A stretch of DNA of 64,000 nt from Acidobacteriota bacterium (lineage in GTDB: Bacteria; Acidobacteriota; Terriglobia; Bryobacterales; Bryobacteraceae), in NCBI GenBank assembly GCA_005808475.1, contig SYLY01000333.1, positions 49,048 to 113,047 of the forward strand. Direction: 5' to 3'. This document shows, piece by piece, positions 1 through 8,873 of this stretch. Under the pieces are notes generated by a model that saw only the letters and a program-made list of their open reading frames with translations, did no database searches and was not told the origin of the DNA. Position 1 is the stretch's first letter; every line of letters starts with the position of its first letter. Position numbers and translations under genes: made by a program.

Positions 1-892
1 GCGCGGACGGATCCGGTTGACGGCCGGCGGCAGCGCCGGCCGCCACTCGGTGTCCGGAGCCTCGGCCGCCACGCCCTACGCTTCGCTCGGCTTGCAGCCC
101 GCTTCCGGCACGAGCGTCACATTCTCGTGGGGCCAGTACGCGCAGTTCGCCGAACTCGCCCAGTTCTTCTCCCTCCACGGATCGCGGCGGCTGGCGCCCG
201 AACGCGCCACCCATGTGGAGGCGGCCGTGGAACAACGGCTCGGCGAGCGCACGCGGTTGCGGTTCCAACTCTACAACCGGCAGGATCGCGACCTGATCTT
301 TCGCCCGCTCCTCGACTTTCGCATCCTCAACGGGCGCGTCCAGGGCGGCAACCTCTTCGCGCCGTTCGCGAACTCGCAGCGCGGATACGCGCGCGGATGG
401 CAGACGTTCGTGCAGCGCCGCACCGCGAACGGATTCACCGGCTGGATCGGCTATGCGTGTGGCGTCTCGCGCGTTCGGGACGGCGTCCTGCGAATGTCCT
501 ATCCGGCCGACTTCGACCAGAAGCACACCGTGAACGTGTTCGGCTCCTACCGCCTAAGGCCGTCGGTGAACCTCAGCGTGAAGTGGCTCTACGGCAGCGG
601 ATTCCCGTTGCGCGGCTTCTTCACCCAGGTGCAAAACGATTACTTCCTGGCCACGGAGCGGAACCGCCTGCGAATTCCGCCGTACCAACGCTCCGACTTC
701 CGCGTCAACAAGGCGTTCATTCGTGACAAGTGGCAACTCACGCTATTCGCCGAGGTCATCAATTTTACGAACCGCGGCAATGTTCGATTCGACGATATCA
801 ACTCGATCGATGGGCGCACGGGGCGCGTCCGGCTCAGGTTCGACAAGATGTTCCCGATCCTTCCCTCGGCGGGCATCGTGGTGGAGTTCTGA
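1..892 (+). CDS. TonB-dependent receptor, C-terminal part (5' truncated by window edge)
   Basis: The frame is open from the first bases of the window, so only the C-terminal ~296 residues of a larger outer-membrane receptor are present. The sequence has the alternating hydrophobic/aromatic pattern of late beta-barrel strands, phrases typical of Oar-like receptors of Acidobacteriota (VNVFGSYRLRPSVNLSVKWL; LTLFAEVINFTNRGNVRF) and it ends in a terminal phenylalanine (IVVEF), the usual C-terminal signal for BAM-mediated insertion. The first in-frame Met-type codon (TTG at 17) is not a real start. The substrate cannot be read from this fragment. The other two receptors in the window have the same style of C-terminal region. 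Confidence 0.8.
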   Translation, partial: RGRIRLTAGGSAGRHSVSGASAATPYASLGLQPASGTSVTFSWGQYAQFAELAQFFSLHGSRRLAPERATHVEAAVEQRLGERTRLRFQLYNRQDRDLIFRPLLDFRILNGRVQGGNLFAPFANSQRGYARGWQTFVQRRTANGFTGWIGYACGVSRVRDGVLRMSYPADFDQKHTVNVFGSYRLRPSVNLSVKWLYGSGFPLRGFFTQVQNDYFLATERNRLRIPPYQRSDFRVNKAFIRDKWQLTLFAEVINFTNRGNVRFDDINSIDGRTGRVRLRFDKMFPILPSAGIVVEF

Positions 893-897
893 AGCCG

Positions 898-903
898 TAG
901 ACT
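898..903 (+). promoter_or_regulatory. -10 hexamer TAGACT, leaderless promoter of the esterase gene
   Basis: TAGACT lies six bases before the ATG at 910. That places the expected transcription start on or next to the start codon. Part of a series of such sites in this window. Confidence 0.45.
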
Positions 904-909
904 GGAGAG

Positions 910-1797
910 ATGCTCGAGGCGGTTACGCTACTCTTCTTGTCGGCGGGCGCGATCCTGGCGCAGCGCGGCGGTCCGGCCCCCAAGGTCGAATTGTTGTGGC
1001 CGGACGGCGCTCCCGGCGCGCTCGGTTCCGAAGACGCCGACAAGCCCACGCTGTCGATCCACCTGCCGCGCGGTCCGCGCAAGGCGAATTCCGGCGTGGT
1101 GATGTGCCCCGGCGGCGGCTATCGGGGCCTGGCGGTGGATCACGAAGGCACGCAGATTGCCAACTGGTTGAACTCGCAAGGCATCGCCGCCTTCGTTTTG
1201 AAGTACAGGCTCGGGCCGAAGTACCGGCATCCGGTGGAACTGGGCGACGCGCAACGGGCGATCCGCGTGGTGCGCGCCCGCGCCGCCGAATTCGGCATCT
1301 CGCCGGACAAGATCGGAATCATGGGATTCTCGGCCGGCGGACATCTCGCCTCCACCGCTTCCACCCACTTCGACGCGGGCAACCCGAATGCGTCCGATCC
1401 GATGGACCGCCCGGGGTCGCGCCCGGACTTCGCCATCCTGTGTTACGCCGTGATCTCGTTCACCACGGACTACGTGCACAAGGGCTCGCGATCGGCGCTG
1501 CTCGGCGACAATCCCGATCCTGGGCTGGTGAGGCTGCTTTCGAACGAACTGCAGGTGACCCGCCAAACGCCGCCGACGTTCCTGTTCCATACCAACGCCG
1601 ACACCGGCGTTCCGCCCGAGAACAGCGTGCTCTACTACATGGCGCTGCGGAAAGCGGGCGTGCCGGCGGAACTGCACATCTACGAGACCGGACCGCACGG
1701 AGTGGGACTGGCGTGGTCGGACGCGGTGCTCGCATCGTGGCCGGCGCGGCTATCGGACTGGATGCGCGGCCGGGGATTGCTGGATCCAGCGAAGTAG
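910..1797 (+). CDS. Secreted alpha/beta hydrolase, acetyl-xylan-esterase/BD-FAE-like
   Basis: A 295-residue protein with an N-terminal signal peptide (hydrophobic stretch to about residue 18, AILAQ). The alpha/beta-hydrolase core begins with an oxyanion-type CPGGGYRGL segment near residue 62. The nucleophile elbow is GFSAGGH near residue 140, and a late Asp/His pair follows (HTNADTGVP; GPHGVGLAW). This architecture matches the BD-FAE/Axe-type carboxylesterases that deacetylate plant polysaccharides; the actual ester substrate is inferred only. It starts 17 bases after the upstream receptor gene, but a -10-like hexamer directly before the ATG suggests its own transcript. The stop lies 35 bases before uvrC. 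Confidence 0.85.
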   Translation: MLEAVTLLFLSAGAILAQRGGPAPKVELLWPDGAPGALGSEDADKPTLSIHLPRGPRKANSGVVMCPGGGYRGLAVDHEGTQIANWLNSQGIAAFVLKYRLGPKYRHPVELGDAQRAIRVVRARAAEFGISPDKIGIMGFSAGGHLASTASTHFDAGNPNASDPMDRPGSRPDFAILCYAVISFTTDYVHKGSRSALLGDNPDPGLVRLLSNELQVTRQTPPTFLFHTNADTGVPPENSVLYYMALRKAGVPAELHIYETGPHGVGLAWSDAVLASWPARLSDWMRGRGLLDPAK

Positions 1798-1832
1798 GCG
1801 CGCCCCGCTCGCGCGACAATCGAAGGCACCCC

Positions 1833-3659
1833 ATGGATCTCCGCGATAAGGCCGCCCTCTTGCCGCTGGACCCGGGCGTTTACCTTTATAAGGATCCGCA
1901 CGGGAAGGTCCTCTATGTCGGCAAGGCGAAGAACCTCCGCAATCGCGTCCGGTCCTACTTCAACGAAGACCGCCTCGCCGACTCGCGCACCGGCTCGCTG
2001 ATCGCCGAAGCCGCTTCCATCGACTACATCCTCGTCGACAACGAGAAGGAAGCGCTCGCTCTCGAAAACAACCTCATCAAGGAGTACAAGCCGCGGTTCA
2101 ACGTCCTGCTGCGCGACGACAAGACGTATCCGTACATCAAGCTCACCACGGAAAAGTATCCGCGCGTTTACGTGACGCGCCGCCTGGTGAAGGGACACGG
2201 CTATTTCGGACCGTATTTCCCAGGCAATCTGGCGCACCGGCTGGTGGACTTCATCCACCGGAACTTCAAGGTCCCATCCTGCAACATCGACCTGGGCCGC
2301 ACCCACCCGGCTCCGTGCCTCGAGTTCCACATCCACCGCTGCCTGGGTCCGTGTGTCGCCGGGCTGACCACGGACGACGCCTACTCCGCCGCCGTGCGCG
2401 ATGTCCGCCTGTTCCTCGAGGGCAAGACGCGCGACCTGGCCGCGCAACTCCGCCGCCGGATGCAGGAGGCCTCGGCGAGCCTCGAGTTCGAGCGCGCGGC
2501 CGCGTTGCGCGATTTGGTGGCGACCGTGGAAGAGGTGGAAGAGCGGCAGAAGATGGCGGCCGCGTCCGGCGACAACACCGACATCCTGGCGGTGCACGCC
2601 GAACCGCCGCTGGTCGCCGCGAATCTGTTCCACTTGCGCAACGGCCGGATCGTCGACCGCCGCGAGTTCTTCTGGGAAGACCGCTCCGACTTCGATGCCT
2701 CCGAGTTCGTCTCCGGCCTGCTCCTGCAGCTCTACGCCGATCACCTGCCGATCCCCGAGCATGTCCACGTCTCCACCGACTTCGAAGATCGCGACGTCCT
2801 CGAGGAACTCCTCACCGAGAAGCGCGGCCGCCGCGTGGAGATCCACACGCCGCAACGCGGGCAGAAGCGGGCCATGCTCGATCTGGTGGAGACCAATGCC
2901 CGCCACAGCTTCGAACAGCGGTTCCGCGTGATGGCTCCGGCGGCGGAGGCCGTTCTCGCCGCTTTCCAGGAGACGTTGTCGCTGCCCGCGCCGCCCGAGC
3001 GCATCGAGTGCTTCGACATCTCGCACATCCAGGGAACCGACAAGGTGGCGAGCATGGTGGTGTGGGAGAACGGCAAGATGAACAAGTCGCTCTACCGGAA
3101 GTTCATTATTCGAACCGTGGAGGGCAACGACGATTTCGCTTCCATGCGCGAAGTGGTGGGGCGGCGCTATTCCCGAGTGAAGGAAGAGGGCTGCAAGATG
3201 CCCTCGCTCGTGCTGGTGGACGGGGGGCTCGGCCAGTTGCACGCGGCCGCCGAAACCCTGGAGGCGTTGGGACTGGCGAGCCAGCCGCTGGCGTCGATCG
3301 CCAAGCGTGAGGAGCTCATCTACGTCTACGGCCAGGAAGACGAACCGATCCAGTTGGATCGCTTCTCGCCGGTGCTCCACGTGGTGCAGACCATTCGCGA
3401 CGAGGCGCACCGCTTCGCTGTCACGTTCCACCGCCAGCAGCGTGGCGCGTCCCGCCTGGCGAGCGAACTGGGCAAGATTCCCGGCGTGGGACCGATCACC
3501 GTCAGGAAGCTACTGAAGGGGCTCGGTAGCCTGGACGCGGTGAAGAAGGCCTCGCGAGAATCGCTGGCGAGCGTGGTGGGCCCGGCGGCGGCGAGGAGGA
3601 TTCACGGCCACTACCATTCAGCGGCCCTGGCTCAGCCTGCGGGCGAGAATGTCGGGTAG
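1833..3659 (+). CDS. uvrC: UvrABC system protein C (excinuclease subunit)
   Basis: A 608-residue UvrC, normal length for the family. It makes both incisions around DNA lesions in nucleotide excision repair together with UvrB. Domains visible: GIY-YIG nuclease at residues ~12-90 (GVYLYKD, LYVGKAKNLRNRV), a UVR motif that contacts UvrB near 205-235 (ASLEFERAAALRDLV), the RNase-H-like second nuclease domain with ECFDISHIQG near 393, and a C-terminal helix-hairpin-helix pair (KIPGVGPITVRKLL). The ATG at 1833 gives the canonical N-terminus; a longer open frame upstream is an antisense/out-of-frame artefact. A GACAAT hexamer sits 12 bases before the ATG. The last 42 bases overlap the end of the convergent metallophosphoesterase gene. 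Confidence 0.97.
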   Translation: MDLRDKAALLPLDPGVYLYKDPHGKVLYVGKAKNLRNRVRSYFNEDRLADSRTGSLIAEAASIDYILVDNEKEALALENNLIKEYKPRFNVLLRDDKTYPYIKLTTEKYPRVYVTRRLVKGHGYFGPYFPGNLAHRLVDFIHRNFKVPSCNIDLGRTHPAPCLEFHIHRCLGPCVAGLTTDDAYSAAVRDVRLFLEGKTRDLAAQLRRRMQEASASLEFERAAALRDLVATVEEVEERQKMAAASGDNTDILAVHAEPPLVAANLFHLRNGRIVDRREFFWEDRSDFDASEFVSGLLLQLYADHLPIPEHVHVSTDFEDRDVLEELLTEKRGRRVEIHTPQRGQKRAMLDLVETNARHSFEQRFRVMAPAAEAVLAAFQETLSLPAPPERIECFDISHIQGTDKVASMVVWENGKMNKSLYRKFIIRTVEGNDDFASMREVVGRRYSRVKEEGCKMPSLVLVDGGLGQLHAAAETLEALGLASQPLASIAKREELIYVYGQEDEPIQLDRFSPVLHVVQTIRDEAHRFAVTFHRQQRGASRLASELGKIPGVGPITVRKLLKGLGSLDAVKKASRESLASVVGPAAARRIHGHYHSAALAQPAGENVG

Positions 3660-4361
3660 CTTGGCCGCCACGATCTTCTTCGCCGCGGTCTCGACATCGT
3701 ACTTGCAGCGGCGGTAGACCAGCAGCCGGTCTTCGGGGATGAAGAGCGCCCACGCCGCCCTCGAATCGTGGTCTCGCGGCTGGCCCACCGAACCTGGATT
3801 CACCAGATACCACGCATCGTCCTGGAGCCGCGTTTCCAGCCGGTCCTGCTTGGCGGGCGTCGCGCCCATGCCGATCACCGCGCGCTGGATGAACTGGAAT
3901 CCGCCCTGGATGTGGGTGTGGCCGAAGAACGTCACGGGGCTCATCAGGGAGGACTCACACATCGCTGCCTCGCTGGCGGAGACGACGTATTCGTCTTCGT
4001 CGCCAGGCGACCCATGCACGACCTCGAACCCGCCGAGCGCCATGGGTCCCATCGGCAGCCGCGCCAGGTATTCGTGGTTCTCCTCGCTCAGCACCGACTG
4101 CGTCCACATCGTCGACTTTTGCGCGGCGGGATTGAACCATTCCAGATCGACCAGACCGACACATGCTTTGTCGTGATTGCCGCGAATGGTGGCGGCGTGG
4201 CTCTGCCTGGCCCAATCGGTGACGGCGTTCGGATCGGCGCCATAGCCGACCAAGTCGCCGCAACATACGATCCGGTCGTAGCCGTCGCGATCGGCCTCCT
4301 CCAGAACGGCCTGTAGAGCCTCCCAGTTGGAGTGGATGTCACTGAGAATCAGGTAGCGCAC
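3618..4361 (-). CDS. Metallophosphoesterase, YfcE/diadenosine-phosphatase-like
   Basis: A 247-residue cytosolic calcineurin-type phosphoesterase. All dimetal-binding motifs are visible: DIHSN at the N-terminus, GDLVGYG, GNHD and GHTH. The protein resembles the PF12850 subfamily, which contains phosphodiesterases and nucleotide phosphatases; the substrate is unknown. The start codon is GTG at 4361, overlapping the 3' end of the upstream metallophosphoesterase gene by 13 bases, so the two are probably cotranscribed. Its 3' end overlaps uvrC by 42 bases on the opposite strand. Confidence 0.88.
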   Translation of the reverse strand: MRYLILSDIHSNWEALQAVLEEADRDGYDRIVCCGDLVGYGADPNAVTDWARQSHAATIRGNHDKACVGLVDLEWFNPAAQKSTMWTQSVLSEENHEYLARLPMGPMALGGFEVVHGSPGDEDEYVVSASEAAMCESSLMSPVTFFGHTHIQGGFQFIQRAVIGMGATPAKQDRLETRLQDDAWYLVNPGSVGQPRDHDSRAAWALFIPEDRLLVYRRCKYDVETAAKKIVAAKLPDILARRLSQGR

Positions 4362-5494
4362 AGGCGAATCAGCGCCACCTCGGGGGGAGCTCCCAGACGA
4401 ACCGGCATTCCAACCGTGCCCAGCCCGCGGGACACGTAAAGCGACCGGCCCTCCTTCTCATAGAGTCCATAGACGTAGGGCGTATAAAACCGCGTCAAGT
4501 TCAAGTGCTGGTGCAAGTATTCGACCGTGATCTGGCCGCCGTGCGTGTGGCCGGCGATTGTCAAATCGTAACCCAATTCCACGGCCCGATGGAAGACGTC
4601 CGGGTTGTGGGAAAGTAATACACTCAACCCCTCCCCGTGGTCCGTCCCCTCGACCGCCGTGAGATAGGGCTTGCGGAACTGCTGGTAGTCGACGCCGGTT
4701 ATGTTCAACCGCGCCGATCCGAATCGCAGTTCGGCGCGGTCCTGGCGCAGAAAACGGATGCCGGTGCGCGCCCCGCGCGACGCGACGTAGTCTTCGCATT
4801 CGGAATAGCGTTCGTGATTGCCCATGCAGCCGAAAACTCCGGCCTCCGCCTTCAACTTCGTCAAACGCTCGAGACAGATGTCGAGCGGGTCCTTGCGGTC
4901 CGTGATGAGATCGCCGGTCAGCAACGTGATGTGAGGTCTGCCTTCGTTGGCCATATCGATCGCGCGGTCCAGATCGCGAGGGGAAAAGAAGGGGCTCAGA
5001 TGGATATCGGTGATCTGCGCCAGCCGCAGTCCATCCAGGTCCTTCGGTAAACCCTTCACTTTCACCGTGACTTCACGCGTCTCCATCTGGTGGCGCCCGA
5101 TGAACAGGCCATAGCCGAGCGCGGCCACCGGAGCCGTCATCGCTAGGTCGGCGGCTCCGCGCAGCAGCCGCCGGCGTTCGGGCAGCACGGGAATCGCGAG
5201 GCCCGCGGCCACACGGTCCAGCGCGAACGCGATGATCGATACGAACGCCCACACATGCCCCGCGCCCCGGATCCAAGCCGGAATCTGCCATAACGGCACC
5301 GCATGGCGAATCGGATAAAAGGCAAGCGAATAGGCCGCCACCATCAGACCGGCTCCCAGGCGGGCGCCCCACTCGAAACGGGGGGTCCACGCCGGCCCGA
5401 ACCGGGCGGAGAACGAGCGGCCGAGCGCCCGCTGCGCGTACAGCGCCAGGCAGAGAACTGTCAACGCCGGGATTTCCCTGAGTATCGACTCCAT
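4349..5494 (-). CDS. Membrane-anchored metallophosphoesterase (YaeI-like)
   Basis: A 381-residue protein with an N-terminal hydrophobic region of about four membrane segments (residues ~1-135), then a calcineurin-like phosphoesterase domain. Metal ligands are seen in DIHLS, GDLI, GNHE and AGHTHGGQ. This layout matches the YaeI/YkuE-type membrane phosphoesterases; some family members act on lipid-linked phosphates, but that is not shown here. I prefer the ATG at 5494 over the GTG at 5512 because a TAGAAT hexamer (5514-5519, minus) lies one base before the GTG, so the transcript would begin inside the longer version. First gene of a two-gene unit with the smaller phosphoesterase. Confidence 0.87.
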   Translation of the reverse strand: MESILREIPALTVLCLALYAQRALGRSFSARFGPAWTPRFEWGARLGAGLMVAAYSLAFYPIRHAVPLWQIPAWIRGAGHVWAFVSIIAFALDRVAAGLAIPVLPERRRLLRGAADLAMTAPVAALGYGLFIGRHQMETREVTVKVKGLPKDLDGLRLAQITDIHLSPFFSPRDLDRAIDMANEGRPHITLLTGDLITDRKDPLDICLERLTKLKAEAGVFGCMGNHERYSECEDYVASRGARTGIRFLRQDRAELRFGSARLNITGVDYQQFRKPYLTAVEGTDHGEGLSVLLSHNPDVFHRAVELGYDLTIAGHTHGGQITVEYLHQHLNLTRFYTPYVYGLYEKEGRSLYVSRGLGTVGMPVRLGAPPEVALIRLCAT

Positions 5495-5564
5495 GAGATG
5501 CGGTTCAGCCACGATTCTAGCGCGTGGGCTGTCCCCTCTTATCGGGTGGTCCGGCGGCTCACGT

Positions 5565-5570
5565 TACAAT
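5565..5570 (+). promoter_or_regulatory. -10 hexamer TACAAT, leaderless promoter of the pfkB-type gene
   Basis: TACAAT is six bases upstream of the ATG at 5577; no room remains for a 5' leader of usual length. Confidence 0.5.
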
Positions 5571-5576
5571 CGAAGG

Positions 5577-6509
5577 ATGTCATCTCTTTTGGTGGTGGGT
5601 TCGCTCGCCTACGACGCGGTCGAAACCCCTCACGGCAAGGTCGACCGAATGCTCGGCGGCGCCTGCACCTACATCGCGCTCTCGGCCAGCTATTTCACGA
5701 AATCGGCGATCGTCGGCGTCGTCGGCGAGGATTTCGCCGCGGAAGACGCCGGTCTTCTCACCTCCCGCGGCATCGACGTGGAAGGCATGGAACGCGTCCC
5801 CGGAAAGACGTTCTTCTGGGCCGGCAAGTACACGCCCGACATGAACGACCGCGAGACGCTCGTCACCGATCTCAACGTCTTCGCCACGTTCGACCCCAAA
5901 CTGCCCCCGTCGTATCGCGGCATTCCGTACCTGTTCCTCGGCAACATCCAGCCTACGCTGCAGCGCAACGTGCGCGCCCAGATGTCCGGCCCCCGGCTCG
6001 TCGGCGGCGACACCATGAACTACTGGATCGCCGACCATCGCGCCGACCTGCTCGCCACGATCAGGGACTGGAACTTCCTGCTGATCAACGATGGCGAGGC
6101 GCGGCTGCTGTCCGGCAAGACCAACCTCAAACAGGCCGCTGAAACGATCATGGCGATGGGTCCCGGCGTGGTGATCATCAAGCGCGGCGAGTACGGCGCG
6201 CTGCTGTTCGTCCGCCACAACGGCAGTCTCCGCTGGTTCGCCGCGCCCGGCTACCTGCTCGACCAGGTCTACGATCCCACCGGCGCGGGCGATTGCTTCG
6301 CCGGCGGATTCATGGGCTATCTCGCCAGCCGGGACCTGGACCTTTCCCACGCCGATACCGACCCTCGCGAGATGCTGCGCGCGGTCATCTACGGATCGGT
6401 GATGGGCAGCTTCTGCTGCGAACGCTTCGGAGTCGATCGCTTCCGCACTCTGACCCGAACCGAGATCGACGCCCGTTTCCAGGAGTTCCAAGACGCAACG
6501 GCGTTCTGA
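5577..6509 (+). CDS. PfkB-family sugar/nucleoside kinase
   Basis: A 310-residue PfkB (ribokinase-like) kinase. The N-terminal glycine-rich region GGACTYIALSAS and the C-terminal signature DPTGAGDCFAGGFMGY, with the catalytic Asp of GAGD, are both clear. The family phosphorylates a sugar or nucleoside hydroxyl using ATP; the substrate cannot be read from the sequence. The ATG at 5577 gives the standard beta-strand start (SSLLVVGSLAYD) and is supported by the -10 hexamer six bases upstream. The 3' end overlaps the probable start of the GT39-like gene, suggesting cotranscription with it and with the dapF homologue. Confidence 0.88.
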   Translation: MSSLLVVGSLAYDAVETPHGKVDRMLGGACTYIALSASYFTKSAIVGVVGEDFAAEDAGLLTSRGIDVEGMERVPGKTFFWAGKYTPDMNDRETLVTDLNVFATFDPKLPPSYRGIPYLFLGNIQPTLQRNVRAQMSGPRLVGGDTMNYWIADHRADLLATIRDWNFLLINDGEARLLSGKTNLKQAAETIMAMGPGVVIIKRGEYGALLFVRHNGSLRWFAAPGYLLDQVYDPTGAGDCFAGGFMGYLASRDLDLSHADTDPREMLRAVIYGSVMGSFCCERFGVDRFRTLTRTEIDARFQEFQDATAF

Positions 6510-8070
6510 GACCGCGTTTGCGGCGCTGGCCGCCTGCGTAATCTGCCTGTCAGCGCTCGCGTGGTTCCACGCCCACGGCTACCTGCTGTACTTCGGGGAC
6601 GCGGCGGCCCATCTGAACATCGCGCGCCGGATCCTCGATTCGCGCACACCCCACTCCGACCAGACCGGTTCGCCGTGGCTGCCGTTACCCCCCGTGGCGA
6701 TGATGCCGCTGGTGGGGAACGACGGGTTGTGGCGATCGGGATTGGCGGGCGGAATCCCGGCGGCGGCCGCCAACGCGATCGCGGCGCTGCTGCTCTTCCT
6801 GGTGGCGCGCGATTGGCTGGGCCGGCTCGGCGGATGGCTCGCCATGGCGCTGTTCCTGGCCAATCCGAACGTGCTCTACCTCGGATCGATTCCGATGACG
6901 GAGCCGTTCTTCTTCGCCGCGTTCTTCGGGCTGCTGTGGGCGTCGTCACGCGCGGCGGGAAGCGGATCCTTGGGATGGGCGGCGGCCGCCGGCGGATTCG
7001 CGCTGGCCGGCACGATGATTCGCTATGAGGGCTGGTTCCTGCTGCCGTTTGCCGCGCTCTACATCGCGCGTACACGGCTACCGGCCGCGATTCTCTTCGG
7101 CGCCATCGCCGGTCTCGGCCCCGCGTACTGGCTGCTCCACAACCTGTGGCTGGACGGCGATCCGTTCTCCTTCTACCACGGACCCTATTCGCACAAAGCG
7201 ATCTACCAGCGCGCGTTGGACGCCAAAACCGGCCGCCATCCCGGCGACCACGAGTTCTTCAACGCGATCCGCTATGTCGCCGCTTCCGCCCGGTTGGCGG
7301 CGGGATGGCCGCTGGCCGTCCTCGGCTTGGTGGGCGCGGCCGCGATGATCCGGCGCAAGCTGTACGCTCCGTCAGGTCTGTTGTGCCTGCCTCCGCTGTT
7401 CTACATGTGGAGCATGTACGGCGGCGGATCGCCGATCTTCGTGCCTCATCTGTGGCCGCACACCTGGTACAACACGCGATACGGGCTGGCTGCGATTCCA
7501 TTGTTCGCCGTGGGCGCCGCCGCGTTCCTGTGCGCGATACCCGGCGGAGCGCGCCGCTTCACCGCGCCGGCGATTCTGGCCGTGGCGTCGATCCCCTGGT
7601 TGATCGCCCCGGCGCCGGAAGGCTGGATCTGCTGGAAAGAATCGCAAGTGAATTCGGATGCCCGGCGCGCGTGGACCGCCCAGGCGGCCGCCTACCTGCG
7701 CGAACACTACCGCGGCGGCGGGATCGTCAGTACGTTCGGCGATGCCGCCGGCGTGTATCAGGAGGCGGGGATTCCACTGCGGGAGACAGTCAACGAGTGC
7801 AACCAACCGCACTTCATGGCCCTGCTGGCCCGGCCCGACCTGTTCCTGCGGGAAGAATGGGCCGTGGCCATGGAAGGCGATGCCGTCGATCGCGCGCTGC
7901 ATCGCGCGATTCGCACCGGACCCCGCTACCAGTGCGTACGGACGATCCGCGTGCCGGGCGCGCCGGCGGTCCGCATCTGGCGCTTCCGGTCAAGGGCAGG
8001 ATTGAAGTCGCCGGGGGACGCCGAGATCGAGGAGGCGCGCAAGGCCTGGGAAGAGGCGGAGGAGCGATGA
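6493..8070 (+). CDS. GT39-like integral membrane glycosyltransferase (start codon non-canonical)
   Basis: A membrane protein of about 525 residues with 8-10 hydrophobic segments. The first extracytoplasmic loop has the GT39/ArnT/PMT_2 pattern with an acidic residue right after the first membrane segment (YFGDAAAHLNIARRIL), then a second loop with GSIPMTEPFF. Such enzymes transfer sugars from polyprenyl-phosphate donors on the outer face of the membrane. The conserved N-terminus is in frame upstream of the first ATG (6694) or GTG (6691), but no ATG, GTG or TTG exists between the in-frame stop at 6451-6453 and 6691. An AGGAG at 6481-6485 is spaced 7 bases from an in-frame ACG at 6493, which I take as the likely start. 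The 3' end overlaps the dapF homologue (ATGA). Confidence 0.75.
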   Translation, partial: TQRRSETAFAALAACVICLSALAWFHAHGYLLYFGDAAAHLNIARRILDSRTPHSDQTGSPWLPLPPVAMMPLVGNDGLWRSGLAGGIPAAAANAIAALLLFLVARDWLGRLGGWLAMALFLANPNVLYLGSIPMTEPFFFAAFFGLLWASSRAAGSGSLGWAAAAGGFALAGTMIRYEGWFLLPFAALYIARTRLPAAILFGAIAGLGPAYWLLHNLWLDGDPFSFYHGPYSHKAIYQRALDAKTGRHPGDHEFFNAIRYVAASARLAAGWPLAVLGLVGAAAMIRRKLYAPSGLLCLPPLFYMWSMYGGGSPIFVPHLWPHTWYNTRYGLAAIPLFAVGAAAFLCAIPGGARRFTAPAILAVASIPWLIAPAPEGWICWKESQVNSDARRAWTAQAAAYLREHYRGGGIVSTFGDAAGVYQEAGIPLRETVNECNQPHFMALLARPDLFLREEWAVAMEGDAVDRALHRAIRTGPRYQCVRTIRVPGAPAVRIWRFRSRAGLKSPGDAEIEEARKAWEEAEER

Positions 8071-8873
8071 CGATTCCGTTCTGGAAAGCGCACGGCGCGG
8101 GCAACGATTTCCTGTACACGTTCCCGGACGGATCGGACTTGGCGGAGGAAACCCTGCCTCGGCTGGCGGCCGCGATCTGCCACAGGAACACGGGGGTCGG
8201 CGCGGATGGCTGGTATCTGGTGGGCGTGCCGGGCCCGGATGGCGCGGATGCGAAGATCCGGCTGTTCAACTCGGACGGGTCGGCCGCGGAGCTTTCGGGG
8301 AATGGGACGCGTGGGGCGGCCGCGGTGCTGCTGGAGGCAGGAATGGTCCGGGGTCCTCGGGTGATCATCGCTACCGGAGCTGGCGCCGTGGAACTAGAAG
8401 TTACGGTACGAAGGGGGCCCGAGTACCACATCGCGATGCGCCTTCCGCCTCCCGTCGTGTTGGACGCCCACGCGACGATCGAGGGCTCGAGCGCCGCGAT
8501 ACTCGATGTGGGCAATCCGCAGTGCGCCGTGCCGGTGGATTCGCTCGACTTCGATTGGCGCGCGCCCGGCGCGGCGCTCGAGGGGCATCCTCGATTCCCG
8601 GCGCGAACCAACGTATCGTTTTTCCGCCGCCTGGACGATAGAACAATTGAGGCGCGCTTCTATGAGCGCGGCGCCGGACCGACTCTCAGTTCCGGCACCG
8701 GCTCGGTGGGCGCGGCGGTTGCGGCCATCGTGCGCCGGTTGGTGGAGTCGCCGGTCACGGTGATCACCGAAGGCGGGCGTCTCACGGTGGGTTGGGGCGG
8801 GTCCGGCGAGCCGGCGATGCTGACCGGCCCGGCGGCGGTGACCGTCCGGGGAGTTTGGTTCGCCGCGCTATAA
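8067..8873 (+). CDS. Diaminopimelate epimerase homologue with both catalytic cysteines replaced by serine
   Basis: A 268-residue DapF-fold protein, usual length for the family. The N-terminal GNDF motif, Asn68 (FNSDG), Asn150 (VGNPQC), Asn182 (TNVSFF) and the Glu200-Arg201 pair (YERG) correspond to DapF substrate-binding residues. The two cysteines that act as base and acid in LL-DAP/meso-DAP racemisation are absent: the first motif reads ELSGNGTRG (Ser77) and the second PTLSSGTGS (Ser209). The glutamate normally just before the second motif (GET) is proline. The protein is therefore unlikely to be an ordinary epimerase, and I give no dapF symbol. Starts with an ATGA overlap with the upstream glycosyltransferase gene, so translation is probably coupled. 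Confidence 0.85.
   Translation: MTIPFWKAHGAGNDFLYTFPDGSDLAEETLPRLAAAICHRNTGVGADGWYLVGVPGPDGADAKIRLFNSDGSAAELSGNGTRGAAAVLLEAGMVRGPRVIIATGAGAVELEVTVRRGPEYHIAMRLPPPVVLDAHATIEGSSAAILDVGNPQCAVPVDSLDFDWRAPGAALEGHPRFPARTNVSFFRRLDDRTIEARFYERGAGPTLSSGTGSVGAAVAAIVRRLVESPVTVITEGGRLTVGWGGSGEPAMLTGPAAVTVRGVWFAAL

Noticed and set aside
904..909. GGAGAG before the ATG at 910 considered as a ribosome-binding site
   Set aside because: It touches the start codon with no spacer, and the TAGACT hexamer just before it fits a leaderless transcript better.
1680..3431. 583-codon open frame antisense to uvrC
   Set aside because: UvrC domains are complete on the plus strand; this frame is a shadow.
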